Source: Linderina pennispora (Eukaryota > Kickxellomycota > Kickxellomycetes > Kickxellales > Kickxellaceae). Taken from it: 64,000 nucleotides of DNA. How positions within the stretch are numbered: the stretch's first letter is position 1; the number at the start of each line of letters is the position of its first letter. The DNA lies in the NCBI RefSeq assembly GCF_002104995.1, contig NW_024468254.1:558001-622000 (forward strand), read 5' to 3'. The translations under genes were made by a program, and so were the position numbers. Under the pieces are notes generated by a model. The model was not told where the DNA came from, ran no database searches, and saw only the letters and a list, made by a program, of their open reading frames with translations. Positions 11,101-21,577 of the stretch are shown here, piece after piece.

Positions 11101-13163
11101 TCGTTGTGTTCAGCCGTGGCCCGCAGTCCTCCTCCCCCAACCAGATTGATGCTGTCAGTGCTGCTGAACCAGCTCCGGTGCAGCATTCCGTTCTCTTCAG
11201 ACCCCTTGACGCCCACTGATACATCACTGACAACCGAGCTGTTCTTTGATGCGGGGATCATTGGTAGTCGTTTGGACCGCGTCGACTCAGTCGACTCGCT
11301 GGACGATGTGGATACATACGATGAGAATCTGTTTGAGCCTTCCGAGGCCGGCGACAGCATTGCTTGGGGGCGCTCCTCATCAGAGTCCTCAAACAGATAC
11401 TCGGCCTCGTGTCGCTTGGAACGCGGTGCATCCTCTGCTGGTGACGGAATCTTGTCAACCCGCGACTCGCCACGCAGGTCCAGGCTATTGGGATCCACTG
11501 TGTTTGTCGTCAGCGATGCCATAGACACCGACGACGTGTCAATAGAGCTCGCCATCCCGCCATGCGAATACATTGATGCATACGACGCCTGCACCGGCTG
11601 GCTGTACCCATCCTGTGGCGCAGGAACACCGTATGCTGCGCGATACGCGCCGTCGTCGGATCTGAGCGATGAGTCTGCCCGTGCCCGCAGCGACTCGGCT
11701 CTAGGCATTGCCCGCGGCCCATGCAGCAGGCTGCTCGACGGCCGATTGGTAGCAGCCGCCTCCTCAGCGCGCACAGTTGCCTCACGCATGCTTTCAAACG
11801 ATACGTTGAACTCAGTCCCGCTCTGTATCGTCGACATTTGAGAGTTGGTGCGCGATACCTGCCACAGCCCGGTCTGTGCCATAGGGAACTGATGTTGCTG
11901 GTAATACTGCTGTGGTGCTGGGCCATTCAGGTACTGCGGCTGCTGCTGTTTCTGCGGCGACGGCGCTGCATTCTGGTACTGGGTCATGGGGCTAGCACTG
12001 CGTGGGGCCTGGCCAGGCTGTGTGTGGTCCTCGTACAGCAGCTTCATGCGTGTTGGCTGGCGAGGCATCTGCGATTGGATCCTTTGCTGCTGGACTTGCT
12101 GCTCGTTGTCTGCGAGGTTCAAGAGAAGAGATTCCAGTGACCCTGCACTGTCCGTGTTGCCGTTGGGCTCATTATGTGACCCCGCACCGCTGCTGCCTGC
12201 GTCCCGCATATGTGCCGGAGTCAGCACATCCCGCAGTCGCGCCAGCCGCTCTGCCGTCTTTATCGCCTCTTGCGTAGTTGCCTCATCCCTACAGTAGACG
12301 CGGAAGCGGTATTAGAAGGTCAGATTATGTACACTTTTTGCCTCCCACACATGCGCCCCCGCGCACGATGTGTAAGAATGAGCGACCGGGTCAGCTCCAC
12401 ACGAGACATCCCTCTACAGAAAAAGAGCGTGAGCCGCAGTAACCTGCTACGCTCACCCCTCCGCGCTTTGGTGTTGGTGGCTATTAGACTATTCCAGGGA
12501 CAAAGGGCAGTAATGCTGGACGATTCTGCTCCGTGGTATGAATAGACCAAAGAGCTACACAGCTCCTCGCCCTATGCCGCCAAGAATGCAGTCCAGCGAC
12601 GCAGACGACTATCCCCCACCCATGTCCATTTTCTCCTTCTGTGCCAAGCGCTGGCTCTGAATACTTACGCAAACTTGACCAGGCATGCCGGGAACAGGCC
12701 GTCCTCGTCGGTGTTTAGAATCCGTCCACGCCACCAGTTCGCGTCCGCTACAGTATATAAAGCACAGAAGGATTCACCAAGCTTAGCACACCTATATCCA
12801 TTGTTGCCATCTCCTAGCCGGCCCAACCCCTCATAACCACAGCATGGCTATATATGGCAGAATGGTGATTCCTCCACGCGTGATTGTTTGCGCCAAGTGC
12901 ACCTACCACAATCGAGCACCTCGATAACATCGCCTACACGCACGCCAGTTGTCGCAAAAAGAGGTATTAGATATGAAAGAGCAGTCGCCAGCATCGGCAC
13001 TGTGCTGGATTGGTGGCCATAGAGTCCTCAGCTGCGGCTTACGGTCCTGCGCCGTTGCGGCCTTACCTTTCTTGAACGGCAGGTCCTCGACGCCCTCGCC
13101 TGCAAACGTGTACAGCGCCTGGGCAAAGTACCGGCCGTCGCGAATTCCTTCGGGCGCAATCAT
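8133..13163 (-). CDS. CYK3: Cytokinesis protein Cyk3 (SH3 plus transglutaminase-like domain)
   Basis: Cyk3 is a cytokinesis scaffold acting at the division site with the actomyosin ring and septum synthesis. The model has exons 13067-13163, 12907-12933, 12669-12747 and 8133-12288, giving 1452 residues in frame. Exons 1-3 assemble an SH3 domain (about residues 10-68): RYFAQALYTFAGEGVEDLPF, GDVIEVLDCADANWWRGRIL, then DGLFPACLVKF. A long, Ser/Pro/Gln-rich, probably disordered linker follows (about 100-970), including a poly-Gln tract. The transglutaminase-like domain spans about 980-1240. It shows RVRAVFMWIATNVQYD and SRGAGYAYLFKAMMDALGI, where the catalytic Cys is absent. The His and Asp of NHVWNSVCLDGEYRLVDTA are kept. 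Loss of the Cys agrees with Cyk3 proteins being non-enzymatic. The protein is longer than the 885-residue yeast one because of the linker. Confidence 0.9.
10294..10360 (-). repeat. Poly-glutamine-coding tract in CYK3
   Basis: CAG/CAA-type repeats on the minus strand encode runs such as QQQQQQSQQQSQQQ in the disordered linker. The tract is imperfect (CAA, TCA and CAG mixed), so it should be more stable than a pure CAG run. A second Gln/Pro-rich patch lies at about 10735-10815. Confidence 0.75.
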
Positions 13164-14833
13164 TTAACCGCTGTGTGTCTGTCCGCAACTAGAATGCAGC
13201 TGTGCCAATAACGAGCGGGCTCTATGCGCAGAACCCTGACTAATAAAAACGTGAATTGCAAAGGAGGTGGCCAAATGACTATGCGAATAACAGCGAATAA
13301 CAAGTGTGTGGGAAAAACAAAAAGGGAGGTGAGAGATAATACCAAAACCAGAGCTTTTCGCCAGTGGTAGTCTTGAACAAGGCGAGAAGAGAAAAAAGTA
13401 GAGGGAAAATGGGTTTTAGAAAAGAAAGGCGAGGTGGGGGACGGACTAGCAATAGTATGAATTTTGTGGAAGCAGTTGTTTCTAAAAATCCTGAACCACG
13501 GAGGTATTTGAGTGGAGGAGCAAATAAACGTGCGGAGTACCCTACGATTGCCGCATAGCTGCTGCTGCCAGCATGCATGTACCAGCGAGCGCTCTATTGC
13601 ACGCAAGAGGGGATGCCAAAAGAAATCAGCAATGGGTGTTGAAACATACACAGCTTCGGTGTTGGTGCTCATTTCCATTTTAGGCGCTGTGGATTGAAAC
13701 CGTTTTGACAGATGGTTTTGTTTACAAGGCCGGTCCGCGCCATGTGCTGATAGGCAACCGTACATTGTCTGCTCGCTGAAAAAAGATCTGACCGCAAATA
13801 GTCCCAGTTCTGATACCGGGCTATCCAAACAAGCACAAGGCGGCGTCCCCGTCCTCCCTCCGATGTGATGGAGCATGTCAGTGCGAGCTCTCTTTTTTCA
13901 GACCGAATTCAGATCCATCACAAAGGCTGTTTTCCGAGAATGTCCCCAGGATGCATTCGCGAGCCTATGAGAATTCTCTCAGCAATCTTGCGCCTTTACC
14001 CAGGATTGCAATTTTGGGCACCAGCAGAGAATGCAGCCTCCGAGACTCAGCCTAATCGTGACGTGACTAGGCTGCCTCCAGCTCGCATCAGCTTGCTGGC
14101 GAGGATGTTGATCGTGGCAGATTATCAGTTAATAGAGTTGCTGACATACGGACATCGAGTATTATAGCGAGGGAGAGCCCTACTTGTCGAGACCACTAGT
14201 GGGTCTGCTGACATGGGTGGAGTGGCAAGTAAAAAAGCGGTATAGTTTGGCAGTAGAGTTAGTTTGCTTTACGCAGTAGCGCCTGTCGACACCTAGGTCA
14301 TCAATGTGCATCTTGTGCACGCCATACTGTTCCAATGGGAGCAAGCCCATTGTTGATTGTTGAAATGCTACGCCAGAAACGGAAAAGTAGCAGGCTGCTA
14401 TTCTTGGACGCACCACGGGCGAACTGCAAAAGAGACGATGCTTGTGTAGAAGCACGTAATCGTCAACCCGGCAAACATGCACAGCATTCAAGGCACTGCT
14501 CTTGGCACAGATCCTGGCCGATCCAAGCAGCGCACGCGTATGCAGCCAAGGTTCTTAGACTTGAACAAGAGGCACGACCCGGTGGAGCTGAGGCGAAGGC
14601 AGCCGAGGTGCGAACTCACTGCCGCTGGCATAGTTTCTGGATGGCTGGTCCTCTGCAGCAACGGCAGCATTAATCTCTTGAGTTAACTGGCAGATACGAT
14701 GATCAAACAACAGTCTGTAATTACCGTAATCGCCACGTATGAAGCCCCTCGATCGCCTGCTGGATCCTGCTCCAAACCATTATCACGTCTCTGCCTTTGC
14801 TTTCCTTTAACTGTTCCGAATTTCCTTTTCAAA
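13164..14833. promoter_or_regulatory. Long divergent intergenic region, CYK3 / HSP90
   Basis: About 1.67 kb lie between the CYK3 start and the HSP90 start. Long frames exist (for example minus 13160-13876). They are rich in Cys, His, Phe and Trp, lack domain signatures, and the minus one abuts the CYK3 ATG, so I treat it as a pyrimidine-rich leader. Segments at 14180-14690 have weak frames on both strands and could conceal a short spliced gene, but nothing is supportable. Confidence 0.4.
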
Positions 14834-16906
14834 ATGCGCCAGCTCTCGCTCCGTACACCCGCTCTCCGCCTTGCTGCAACCCGCGCCCTCAGCACATCGC
14901 AGCCACGCGGCACACTCGCCGCAGCCATGGCGACCTTGGCCTCAGCCAAGCATCTGCGTACGGCCAGCACACCGGCGATCAGCGCCATTGCTCGCCCTCG
15001 CTTCACCGCGATGCGCAGCTACTCGACAGAAACCGAGGTGGGCGAGACGCACGAGTTCAAGGCCGAAACAAAGAAGCTCCTGCACATTGTCGCGCATTCG
15101 CTGTATTCGCAGCGCGAGGTGTTTGTGCGTGAGCTGATCTCGAATGCATCTGATGCGCTGGAGAAGCTGCGGCACTTGCAGGTCACGTCGCAGGATGTGC
15201 AAACCGACAAGCCGCTGGCGATCGATATTTCGGTGGACGCGGACGCCAAGACCATCACGTTCCAGGACTCGGGCATTGGCATGAGCGCCGAGGAGCTGAA
15301 GGAGAACCTGGGCACAATCGCGCGGTCGGGCTCCAAGGCGTATATCGAGAAGATGCAGGAAGGCCAGGATACCAAGGACATGGCTAACACGATTGTTGGC
15401 CAGTTTGGCGTTGGCTTCTACTCAGCATTTATGATCGGTGACAAGATCACGGTGTTTACGCGCTCAGCGCAGCCCGGTAGCCAGGGATACAAGTGGGAGT
15501 CGGACGGACTCGGCTCCTACACACTGAAGGCGGCCGAGAACGTTGATGTGGGCACAAAAATCGTGATCCATGTCAAGGAGGACGCCAACGAGTACCTGGA
15601 TAAGGGCAATCTGGAAAAGATCATCTGCAAGTACAGCAACTTTGTCGGATTCCCGATCTCGGTCAACGGCGAGAAGGTCAACACAGTCGAGGCACTGTGG
15701 ACCAAGGGCAAGAATGAGATCAGCGAGGAGGAGCACACCGACTTTTACCGGTTCATCTCACGCAACCTGGACCAGCCGCTGTACACATTGGTGTACAAGG
15801 CCGATGCGCCACTGTCAATCCGCAGCATCCTGTATGCGCCGACCAAGGATCCGGAGGCCATGGGCTTTGAGCGGGTCAAGCCTGGCGTCAGCCTGTATTC
15901 GCGCAAGGTGCTGATCATGGCCAATGCCGAGAGCCTGTTGCCCGACTGGCTGCGGTTTGTGCAGGGCGTGGTGGACTCTGAGGATCTGCCCCTGAACCTG
16001 TCGCGCGAGCTGCTGCAGAACGGCCCTGTGATCAACCGCCTCAAGTCAATTGTCACCGGCCGCATCATCAAGTGGCTCCAGGAGGAGGCTCGGCGGGACG
16101 AGGCCAAGTTTGCTGATTTCTCCAAGACCTTTGGTGCCTACATCAAGGAGGGTGTGTGCCAGGATGTGGCCAACCAGGCTGAGATTGCGAAGCTGCTGCG
16201 CTTCGAGACGTCGAAGGAGGAGGCCGGCAAGCTGGTTGCGCTCGAGGACTACGTCGCGCGGATGCCCGAGGACCAGGAGCACATTTACTTTTTCTGCACG
16301 CCGAACCGGCGCCTGGGCGAGGACAGCCCGTACTACGAGCCGTTCAAGCAGCACGGCGCCGAGGTCCTGTTCCTGCACCACCCGCTGGACGAGTTTGTGA
16401 TGGGTCGTCTGCAGAACTTCAAGGGCAAGCGGCTCGTGTCTGTTGACTCGGAGGACGCCGCCGCAGTGCTCAAGAAGTGGAATGCCGAGGACGCCAAGAC
16501 TGAGGGCTCCGCCGAGGCGCTGTCTGAGGAGCAGTCGAACGAGCTGACGGCGTGGATGTTTGGCAAGCTTGGCATGCCGGTCAAGGAGGTCAAGGTGGCC
16601 GACCGGTTCATGACGTATCCGGCGGTGGTCACGGATTTCGAGTCGCCGGCCGTGCGCCGCATGATGAAGATGATGGCCGGTGGCACTGACATGCCGCTGC
16701 CCGTGACGCCGTGCAATCTGGAGATCAACCCGCGGGACCCGATCATCAAGGGTCTGTTCGGCCTGAAGAGTACAGACGAGGAGCTGGCGGCCAAGGTCAC
16801 AAAGCAGCTGCTGGACAATGCGCTGATTACTGCGGGTATCATGGACGACCCGCGGACCATGATCAAGCAGCTCAACGAGATTCTGGCTGCCACTGTCAAC
16901 AAGTAG
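14834..16906 (+). CDS. TRAP1: Mitochondrial HSP90 chaperone (TRAP1-type)
   Basis: This is a 690-residue Hsp90-family ATPase chaperone. The ATG at 14834 is chosen because it begins an Arg/Ser/Ala-rich, acid-free presequence (MRQLSLRTPALRLAATRALS), extending to about residue 62 and ending near RSYSTE. This indicates import into the mitochondrial matrix. The GHKL ATPase domain starts at about residue 70 with REVFVRELISNASDALEKLR, then DSGIGMSAEEL and GQFGVGFYSAFM. The middle domain has DLPLNLSRELLQNGPVI. The C-terminus lacks the charged linker and the MEEVD tail of cytosolic Hsp90, fitting TRAP1/HtpG. No introns. Codon use is strongly GC-ending, consistent with high expression. Confidence 0.93.
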   Translation: MRQLSLRTPALRLAATRALSTSQPRGTLAAAMATLASAKHLRTASTPAISAIARPRFTAMRSYSTETEVGETHEFKAETKKLLHIVAHSLYSQREVFVRELISNASDALEKLRHLQVTSQDVQTDKPLAIDISVDADAKTITFQDSGIGMSAEELKENLGTIARSGSKAYIEKMQEGQDTKDMANTIVGQFGVGFYSAFMIGDKITVFTRSAQPGSQGYKWESDGLGSYTLKAAENVDVGTKIVIHVKEDANEYLDKGNLEKIICKYSNFVGFPISVNGEKVNTVEALWTKGKNEISEEEHTDFYRFISRNLDQPLYTLVYKADAPLSIRSILYAPTKDPEAMGFERVKPGVSLYSRKVLIMANAESLLPDWLRFVQGVVDSEDLPLNLSRELLQNGPVINRLKSIVTGRIIKWLQEEARRDEAKFADFSKTFGAYIKEGVCQDVANQAEIAKLLRFETSKEEAGKLVALEDYVARMPEDQEHIYFFCTPNRRLGEDSPYYEPFKQHGAEVLFLHHPLDEFVMGRLQNFKGKRLVSVDSEDAAAVLKKWNAEDAKTEGSAEALSEEQSNELTAWMFGKLGMPVKEVKVADRFMTYPAVVTDFESPAVRRMMKMMAGGTDMPLPVTPCNLEINPRDPIIKGLFGLKSTDEELAAKVTKQLLDNALITAGIMDDPRTMIKQLNEILAATVNK

Positions 16907-17297
16907 ACAATCTCTGAACTATAAATCTACAATGCTGAGGTCCTGGTGAATGCTTGAATTCAGCCTACAATTGAAGCGCGTCCTCCCAAGCCCTTCTCAG
17001 GGCGCAAGTAACAAAGAGCGCATCTGACAATGTTTGCTGAGCAATAATCCATACACGAGGTAGGCCATGCAGATCACAACACAGAAGCCAAAACCACAGT
17101 TTCTGCGTCTGTTGGGGAGCGACCGCGCCAGACAGATCGATGCAATAATAGCCAGGAAACGGGCAACTAGCAAACATCAATAGCTGGCAGCGGTTTGTGG
17201 ATATTGCGAGGAGGAACATTTAGCGGGATGTTGAGTAAAAAAGATTGTATTCGTTCAGAAGAATGTCAACATTCAGAAAGAGACGTTATACATATCG
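16907..17297. other. Convergent intergenic region
   Basis: About 390 bp lie between the ends of TRAP1 (+) and the LPMO-like gene (-). Only weak short frames are present, consistent with 3' UTRs. Confidence 0.45.
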
Positions 17298-18464
17298 TTA
17301 GTAAGCAGCAGTCGGGCGAGGAATGCACTTGCTGGCCGAGGCGCTGGCAATGGGGCTGTTGCTGGTGGCGGGCGAGACCGGAGCGGAGGTGGTCTCCCCA
17401 GCAACAGTCGAGTAGTTGTCAGCGGGAGCAGACGCTGAGGTAGCGGGAGCAGCCTCAGAAGTGGCCGGGGCAGCCTCGGACGAAGAGGCAGGAGCAGCTT
17501 CCGATGAATAAGCAGGAGCAGCCTCCGATGAAGAGGCAGAAGCAGCGTTCGATGAAGAGGCAGAAGCAGCCTCCGATGAATACGCAGGGGCAGCCTCAGT
17601 GGTAGCCGGAGCGGCAGCCGACGAGGACGCAACTGGGGCATTAACAGCAGCAGCATGCGGGACGATGGGGTAAGCCGGCGACGAGCCAGAGATACCGGCA
17701 GGCTTGCCCTGCTTCTCGGGACCGCGCATGCACGGCTCCAGGGACTGCGACAGCAGGTCACCCTCCTTGGGGCTCGGGTACCTGTCGCCAAAGTTGCAGT
17801 CGCCGACCTTGTTCGAACCCCAGTACTTGCAGGTATCGGTGTTCGGGTAGGTTACATCGCCGCCCTGGAAGGTGGCCTCGGGCTTGGCGTCCGCGAACTC
17901 ACCGCCCGCCACAATCATATCCGAGCACCCGTAGTACTCGCCAAAGGACGTGTCCTTCTCACCGTAGTAGATGCCACCGCCATACCAGATCCACTGCAGC
18001 GTCACTGCGGTGTTGTCCGGGATGTTCTTTGGCACTGTCACCTTGGTGCTGCACGGCGCGTTGCCAGGGCCGTTCAGGTGCCCGAAGGAATTGTGGTTCG
18101 GGTCAGACGGTCCGCAGTTCGTCTCGTAGCAGGTGTACTTGAGCACGTTCTCGTTGAACGCACTCCAGCTGTCCGACTGGTTGAAAGGAACCATAGCCAG
18201 ACGCACGAATCCACCTGGGTGGTTCAGTCGGTCCCAGCCGACCGTCAGCTCCGACCCGCGCTTAATGTACTTCTTTGGCACATAAATGTCGTTGAACGGC
18301 GCATCGGCCTTGGCGCTGTCGCACGGGCCCTTGCAGCCGGAACCCGCCGAGCACGTGCCGTACCACTTCTTGTTTCCACGCGGCGGCGGGCTGTTCAGTA
18401 TACCGTGACCAGCACAGCTGGCGACAAGGGCGGTGGCAGCGAGAACGGAGGAAGAGAAATGCAT
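17298..18464 (-). CDS. Secreted His-brace protein, probable lytic polysaccharide monooxygenase
   Basis: This 388-residue secreted protein is probably a copper monooxygenase acting on chitin or another polysaccharide. The signal peptide (residues 1-19, ending SCAG) leaves His20 as the mature N-terminus, in AGHGILNSPPPRG. A second His at residue 82 (GWDRLNHPGGFVRL) could complete the copper-binding His brace, and Tyr177/Tyr178 (SFGEYYGCSDM) could supply the axial residue. The catalytic region (20-260) has many Cys suited to disulphides. Residues 275-375 are a Ser/Ala/Pro/Thr-rich low-complexity tail, probably O-glycosylated. It has no GPI-type hydrophobic end and no carbohydrate-binding module that I recognise. 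Family placement (AA11-like, chitin-binding type 4 or another AA family) is uncertain. No intron. Confidence 0.75.
   Translation of the reverse strand: MHFSSSVLAATALVASCAGHGILNSPPPRGNKKWYGTCSAGSGCKGPCDSAKADAPFNDIYVPKKYIKRGSELTVGWDRLNHPGGFVRLAMVPFNQSDSWSAFNENVLKYTCYETNCGPSDPNHNSFGHLNGPGNAPCSTKVTVPKNIPDNTAVTLQWIWYGGGIYYGEKDTSFGEYYGCSDMIVAGGEFADAKPEATFQGGDVTYPNTDTCKYWGSNKVGDCNFGDRYPSPKEGDLLSQSLEPCMRGPEKQGKPAGISGSSPAYPIVPHAAAVNAPVASSSAAAPATTEAAPAYSSEAASASSSNAASASSSEAAPAYSSEAAPASSSEAAPATSEAAPATSASAPADNYSTVAGETTSAPVSPATSNSPIASASASKCIPRPTAAY
17440..17640 (-). repeat. Degenerate Ser/Ala tandem repeats in the LPMO-like tail
   Basis: Units of about 8 codons reading like AAPAYSSE, ASASSSN and AAPASSSE are repeated roughly seven times in frame. 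At the DNA level the plus strand shows recurring gcagcctccgatgaa-type blocks, suggesting recent slippage or unequal exchange. Confidence 0.7.
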
Positions 18465-18606
18465 TTTCTTAATATCGAGTATTTTTTGGCCTGTTGCCTG
18501 AACAAGCTAAAGCGCGTTTAAATGAAAAAGGAATAAAAGGAGGGGAGGGGTAAGAAGGGAAGTGAGGAAGGCGTTTGGCAAAGGCGACAGGGAGAAGAGG
18601 GAGGGA

Positions 18607-18615
18607 TTTATATAA
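18607..18615 (-). promoter_or_regulatory. Probable TATA box of the LPMO-like gene
   Basis: A TTATATAAA element lies about 145 bp upstream of the ATG at 18464. It is nearly palindromic, so orientation is assigned from the gene downstream. Confidence 0.45.
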
Positions 18616-19536
18616 AGCCGGCGAATACAGACTCGGAAAGGTGGGGAGGAAGAAAGAGAGGCGAAAAAAGGCTGCCATTTTTAGCTCAAAAATGGACTGC
18701 CCAAAAGACCACTTTGGGCAATGCGCGGCCCGCAGGCCAAAGGGCGGGGAGAGCGTGATGGGCAGGCCAATCAAGATGTATTGTGAGGACCGCCCACTTT
18801 TCTTCTAAATCCCTCAGTGTCTCAAGTATGACGACTGGGGGCGATCGACAGCACCGTGCGATTCTGTTGCTGTAGTCTCAGTAGCGCTAGCGTCGGAGCC
18901 TGTCCGCGAGTTACGAGTCATCTCAAAAACAAATCGCAGGATTCCCGGCCCCTCGGACGGGAGGTCTGGAGCTTGGCATGTCGGATGCAGATTCAAAACA
19001 ACAACAACGACAGCGCCTTGATCGCTTGATGAATAGGCTCTGAGCAGCCTAGCACCAGATGCCTAGACTATTAATAGCACTGTGGATCGGATACCCAGCG
19101 CTAAATATACGCTTGTCCAAAGGGAACAATAGGATCCCGGCAAGCACAATGCGTTCAGCCGAGGAGCGGTTCTGCTGGCTTTGGACTCGGGTCTTGAAAA
19201 AGAGTCGGGGCGCGGATGTGCGTTAAGGCTAGACTGCACAACATTTGTACTCGGTTACTGCTTGGCGAAGCCGTTAATTGCAAACGTTGTTGATGAAAAG
19301 GCGTAGCGATACGCATGCGCAGTATCTGTGTGGCCAGGACATGAGGCTAGGAGCGAGCCAGAACATGCATGATCCGGCTCGGGTTTTGATTTTTTTGGTC
19401 CAATGGCGGCTCGTCGGCGGTTGCTGAGGGGCAACAGGCATAATCTGCGAAGCGTGAAATTGGCGTCATCAGCTTCTGGCGCTTTTTTCCGCCTGACATT
19501 ATTTTCATTTCTACAACTCGGAATTTGTATACAAAG
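18616..19536. promoter_or_regulatory. Divergent intergenic region, LPMO-like / SAC1
   Basis: About 0.9 kb hold only short unconvincing frames. The right part should contain the SAC1 promoter and leader, the left part the LPMO-like promoter. Confidence 0.4.
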
Positions 19537-21577
19537 ATGGTGGTGCGTTAACACAATGAACAGCGGCTTGGACCTTTACAGCGACATGGACCTCTTGCAG
19601 CACAGAGCTAAACACAGGGCTTCCCTTTTAAAATTGTAGACAGCACAGCAGTCGTTCAAAATATCGTTCTATCCAAGCACAGTGACGGTCGAGGCGACGC
19701 GGGGAGCGGACGCAGAGCACCTGGCCATTGACCGCGCGAGCGGCGTGGTGCGGCTGGAGGAGACCAGCGCGTCGGCAGCATTCAGTGCAACACCGCAGCG
19801 GACGTTCACGGCGCACGGGATACTTGGCGTGATCAACCTCCTGCGCGGGGCATACTTGGTGGTGATAACCGGGCGTGAGGCAGTGGGGTCGATTGGCGGC
19901 TCGACAGTGTTCCGCGTGTCAGAGACCAAGGTCATCAAGGCAGCCAGCGATGCATACCAGGTGTCGGGCACGGCGGCATTCGACGAGGCGCGGTACCTGA
20001 AGCTGCTGAGCGAGGCGCTAGCAGCCAAGTCGTTCTATTTCTCGTACGACTACGACCTGACCAGCTCGCTGCAGCGGCAGCAGCTGGAGAAGCAGCGACT
20101 GGGCGGGCAGCCGGGCCTGTACGAGACAGCCAGCGATGAGTTCTTCTACACAAAGTTCCTGGCACAGCCAATTATTGCAGCGGTGCAGGGCCGCGCGCAG
20201 GGCAGTGTGTTTGTCTTGCCGGTGATACACGGATTCTTCGAGTGCAAGCCCGTCAGCATCCGTGGCACGCAGTTCAACTACGTGCTGGTGACGAGACGCG
20301 GCCGCAAGCGCCAGGGAACGCGGTACTTTTCGCGCGGCGCCGATGTCGACGGCAATGTGTCGAACTTTGCCGAGACCGAGCAAATTGTCGACTTTGCGGC
20401 CACCAGCGGATCGCCGGAGCTGGCTGGACTGCAGCTCGCGTACGTGCAGATTCGCGGCTCGATCCCCGTGGCCTGGGCGCAGGTCATCAACATGAAATAC
20501 GTGCCAGCACTCAAGGTTGATGTCGACGGCAGTCGCGAGCGCTTCGACAAGCACCTCAACAGCACCATCGCTATGTATGGTGCTGTGGTGGCAGTCAATC
20601 TGGTCAACAAGAAGAAGTACGAGAAGCCCATGGGCGATGCGTTTGCGCGGCTGTCGCAGGAGTTCAAGAGCCCGCACTACCACTACACGCACTTTGACTT
20701 CCACAAGGAGTGCAGCAAGATGCGCTACGACCGCCTCAGCCTGCTCACCAACGAGTTGGCCGAGTACATGACCCGGTTTGGCTCATTCAAGGCCAAGCAG
20801 GGCGAGCCTGAGACCGTGCAGCAGGGCGTGGTGCGCACAAACTGCATGGACTGCCTGGACCGCACCAACGTGGTCCAGACCGAGTTTGCGCGCAGCGTGC
20901 TGACCAAGCAGCTGCGCGATGTTGGCGTGTTCGGCGCCACCGACGCCATCGACGCGTTCCCGGCGTTCCAGTCGATGCTGCGCAACGTATGGGCCGACAA
21001 CGCCGACGCTGTCAGCTGTGCGTACTCGGGCACCGGCGCCCTCAAGACTGACTTCACGCGGACCGGCGAGCGCACGCCGCTGGGCGCGCTGCAGGACGGC
21101 CGGAACTCTATCGAGCGGTACGTGCGCGGCAACTTCTTTGACGGCGAGCGCCAGGACGGTATCGATCTGCTGCTGGGCCACGTGGAGGTGGACCGGACTG
21201 CGAGTCCGTTTGCTGACGACCAGACCCTCGAGAGCAAGACGCTGGTGGGCGCCGTCTACCTGTGTCTGTTCATGCTGGGATTTGCCTTCTTCTACCCGCG
21301 CGGTGGCAGCTTGTTTGCTTGGCCCAACATTGTTTTCACTAACAGCTGGCTGCTGGTGCTGGTGCTGGTCGTGCGCATCATCATGGCATCGCACACGGCT
21401 GAGCTGCTGAACTGGCCCAGGCTGTCGGCGTATCCGTACCGCCCCGACATCATGCGCGCGAATGCATCCATGTCGCTGCCGCTGCTCGACCGCCTGTTCT
21501 CCAGCGCCGATGCCAAGGCCGAGCTCAGGAACGATGAGATCGACAAGAGCTGGCCCACCACGAAGAAACTAGCCTAA
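19537..21577 (+). CDS. SAC1: Phosphoinositide phosphatase Sac1
   Basis: Sac1 is an ER/Golgi integral-membrane phosphatase that hydrolyses PI4P and controls lipid traffic. The main exon (19640-21577) lacks an ATG at the homologous N-terminus. I propose a tiny first coding exon, 19537-19542 (Met-Val), with donor GTGCGT and acceptor TTGTAG, giving 647 residues. The N-terminal Sac domain shows TAHGILGVINLLRGAYLVVI and FYFSYDYDLT. The catalytic CX5R motif is in VRTNCMDCLDRTNVVQTEF (about residues 413-432). Two membrane segments near the C-terminus (VYLCLFMLGFAFFYP and WLLVLVLVVRIIM) anchor it. Length matches the 623-residue yeast protein. The catalytic assignment is firm; the first exon is inference. 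Confidence 0.9.

Noticed and set aside
10972-11841. 289-residue plus-strand open frame
   Set aside because: It is antisense to the disordered linker of CYK3 and has no domain pattern.
13160-13876. 238-residue minus-strand open frame upstream of CYK3
   Set aside because: Its stop codon overlaps the CYK3 start. Its composition (Phe, Pro, Ser, Leu runs) comes from a pyrimidine-rich leader, and no domain is seen. A small unannotated peptide cannot be excluded but has no support.
17298-18464. Idea that the Ser/Ala tail is a GPI-anchored wall protein
   Set aside because: The C-terminus (ending IPRPTAAY) lacks the hydrophobic stretch needed for GPI attachment.
17655-18521. 288-residue plus-strand open frame
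   Set aside because: It is antisense to the LPMO-like gene; that gene has a signal peptide and conserved motifs, this one has none.
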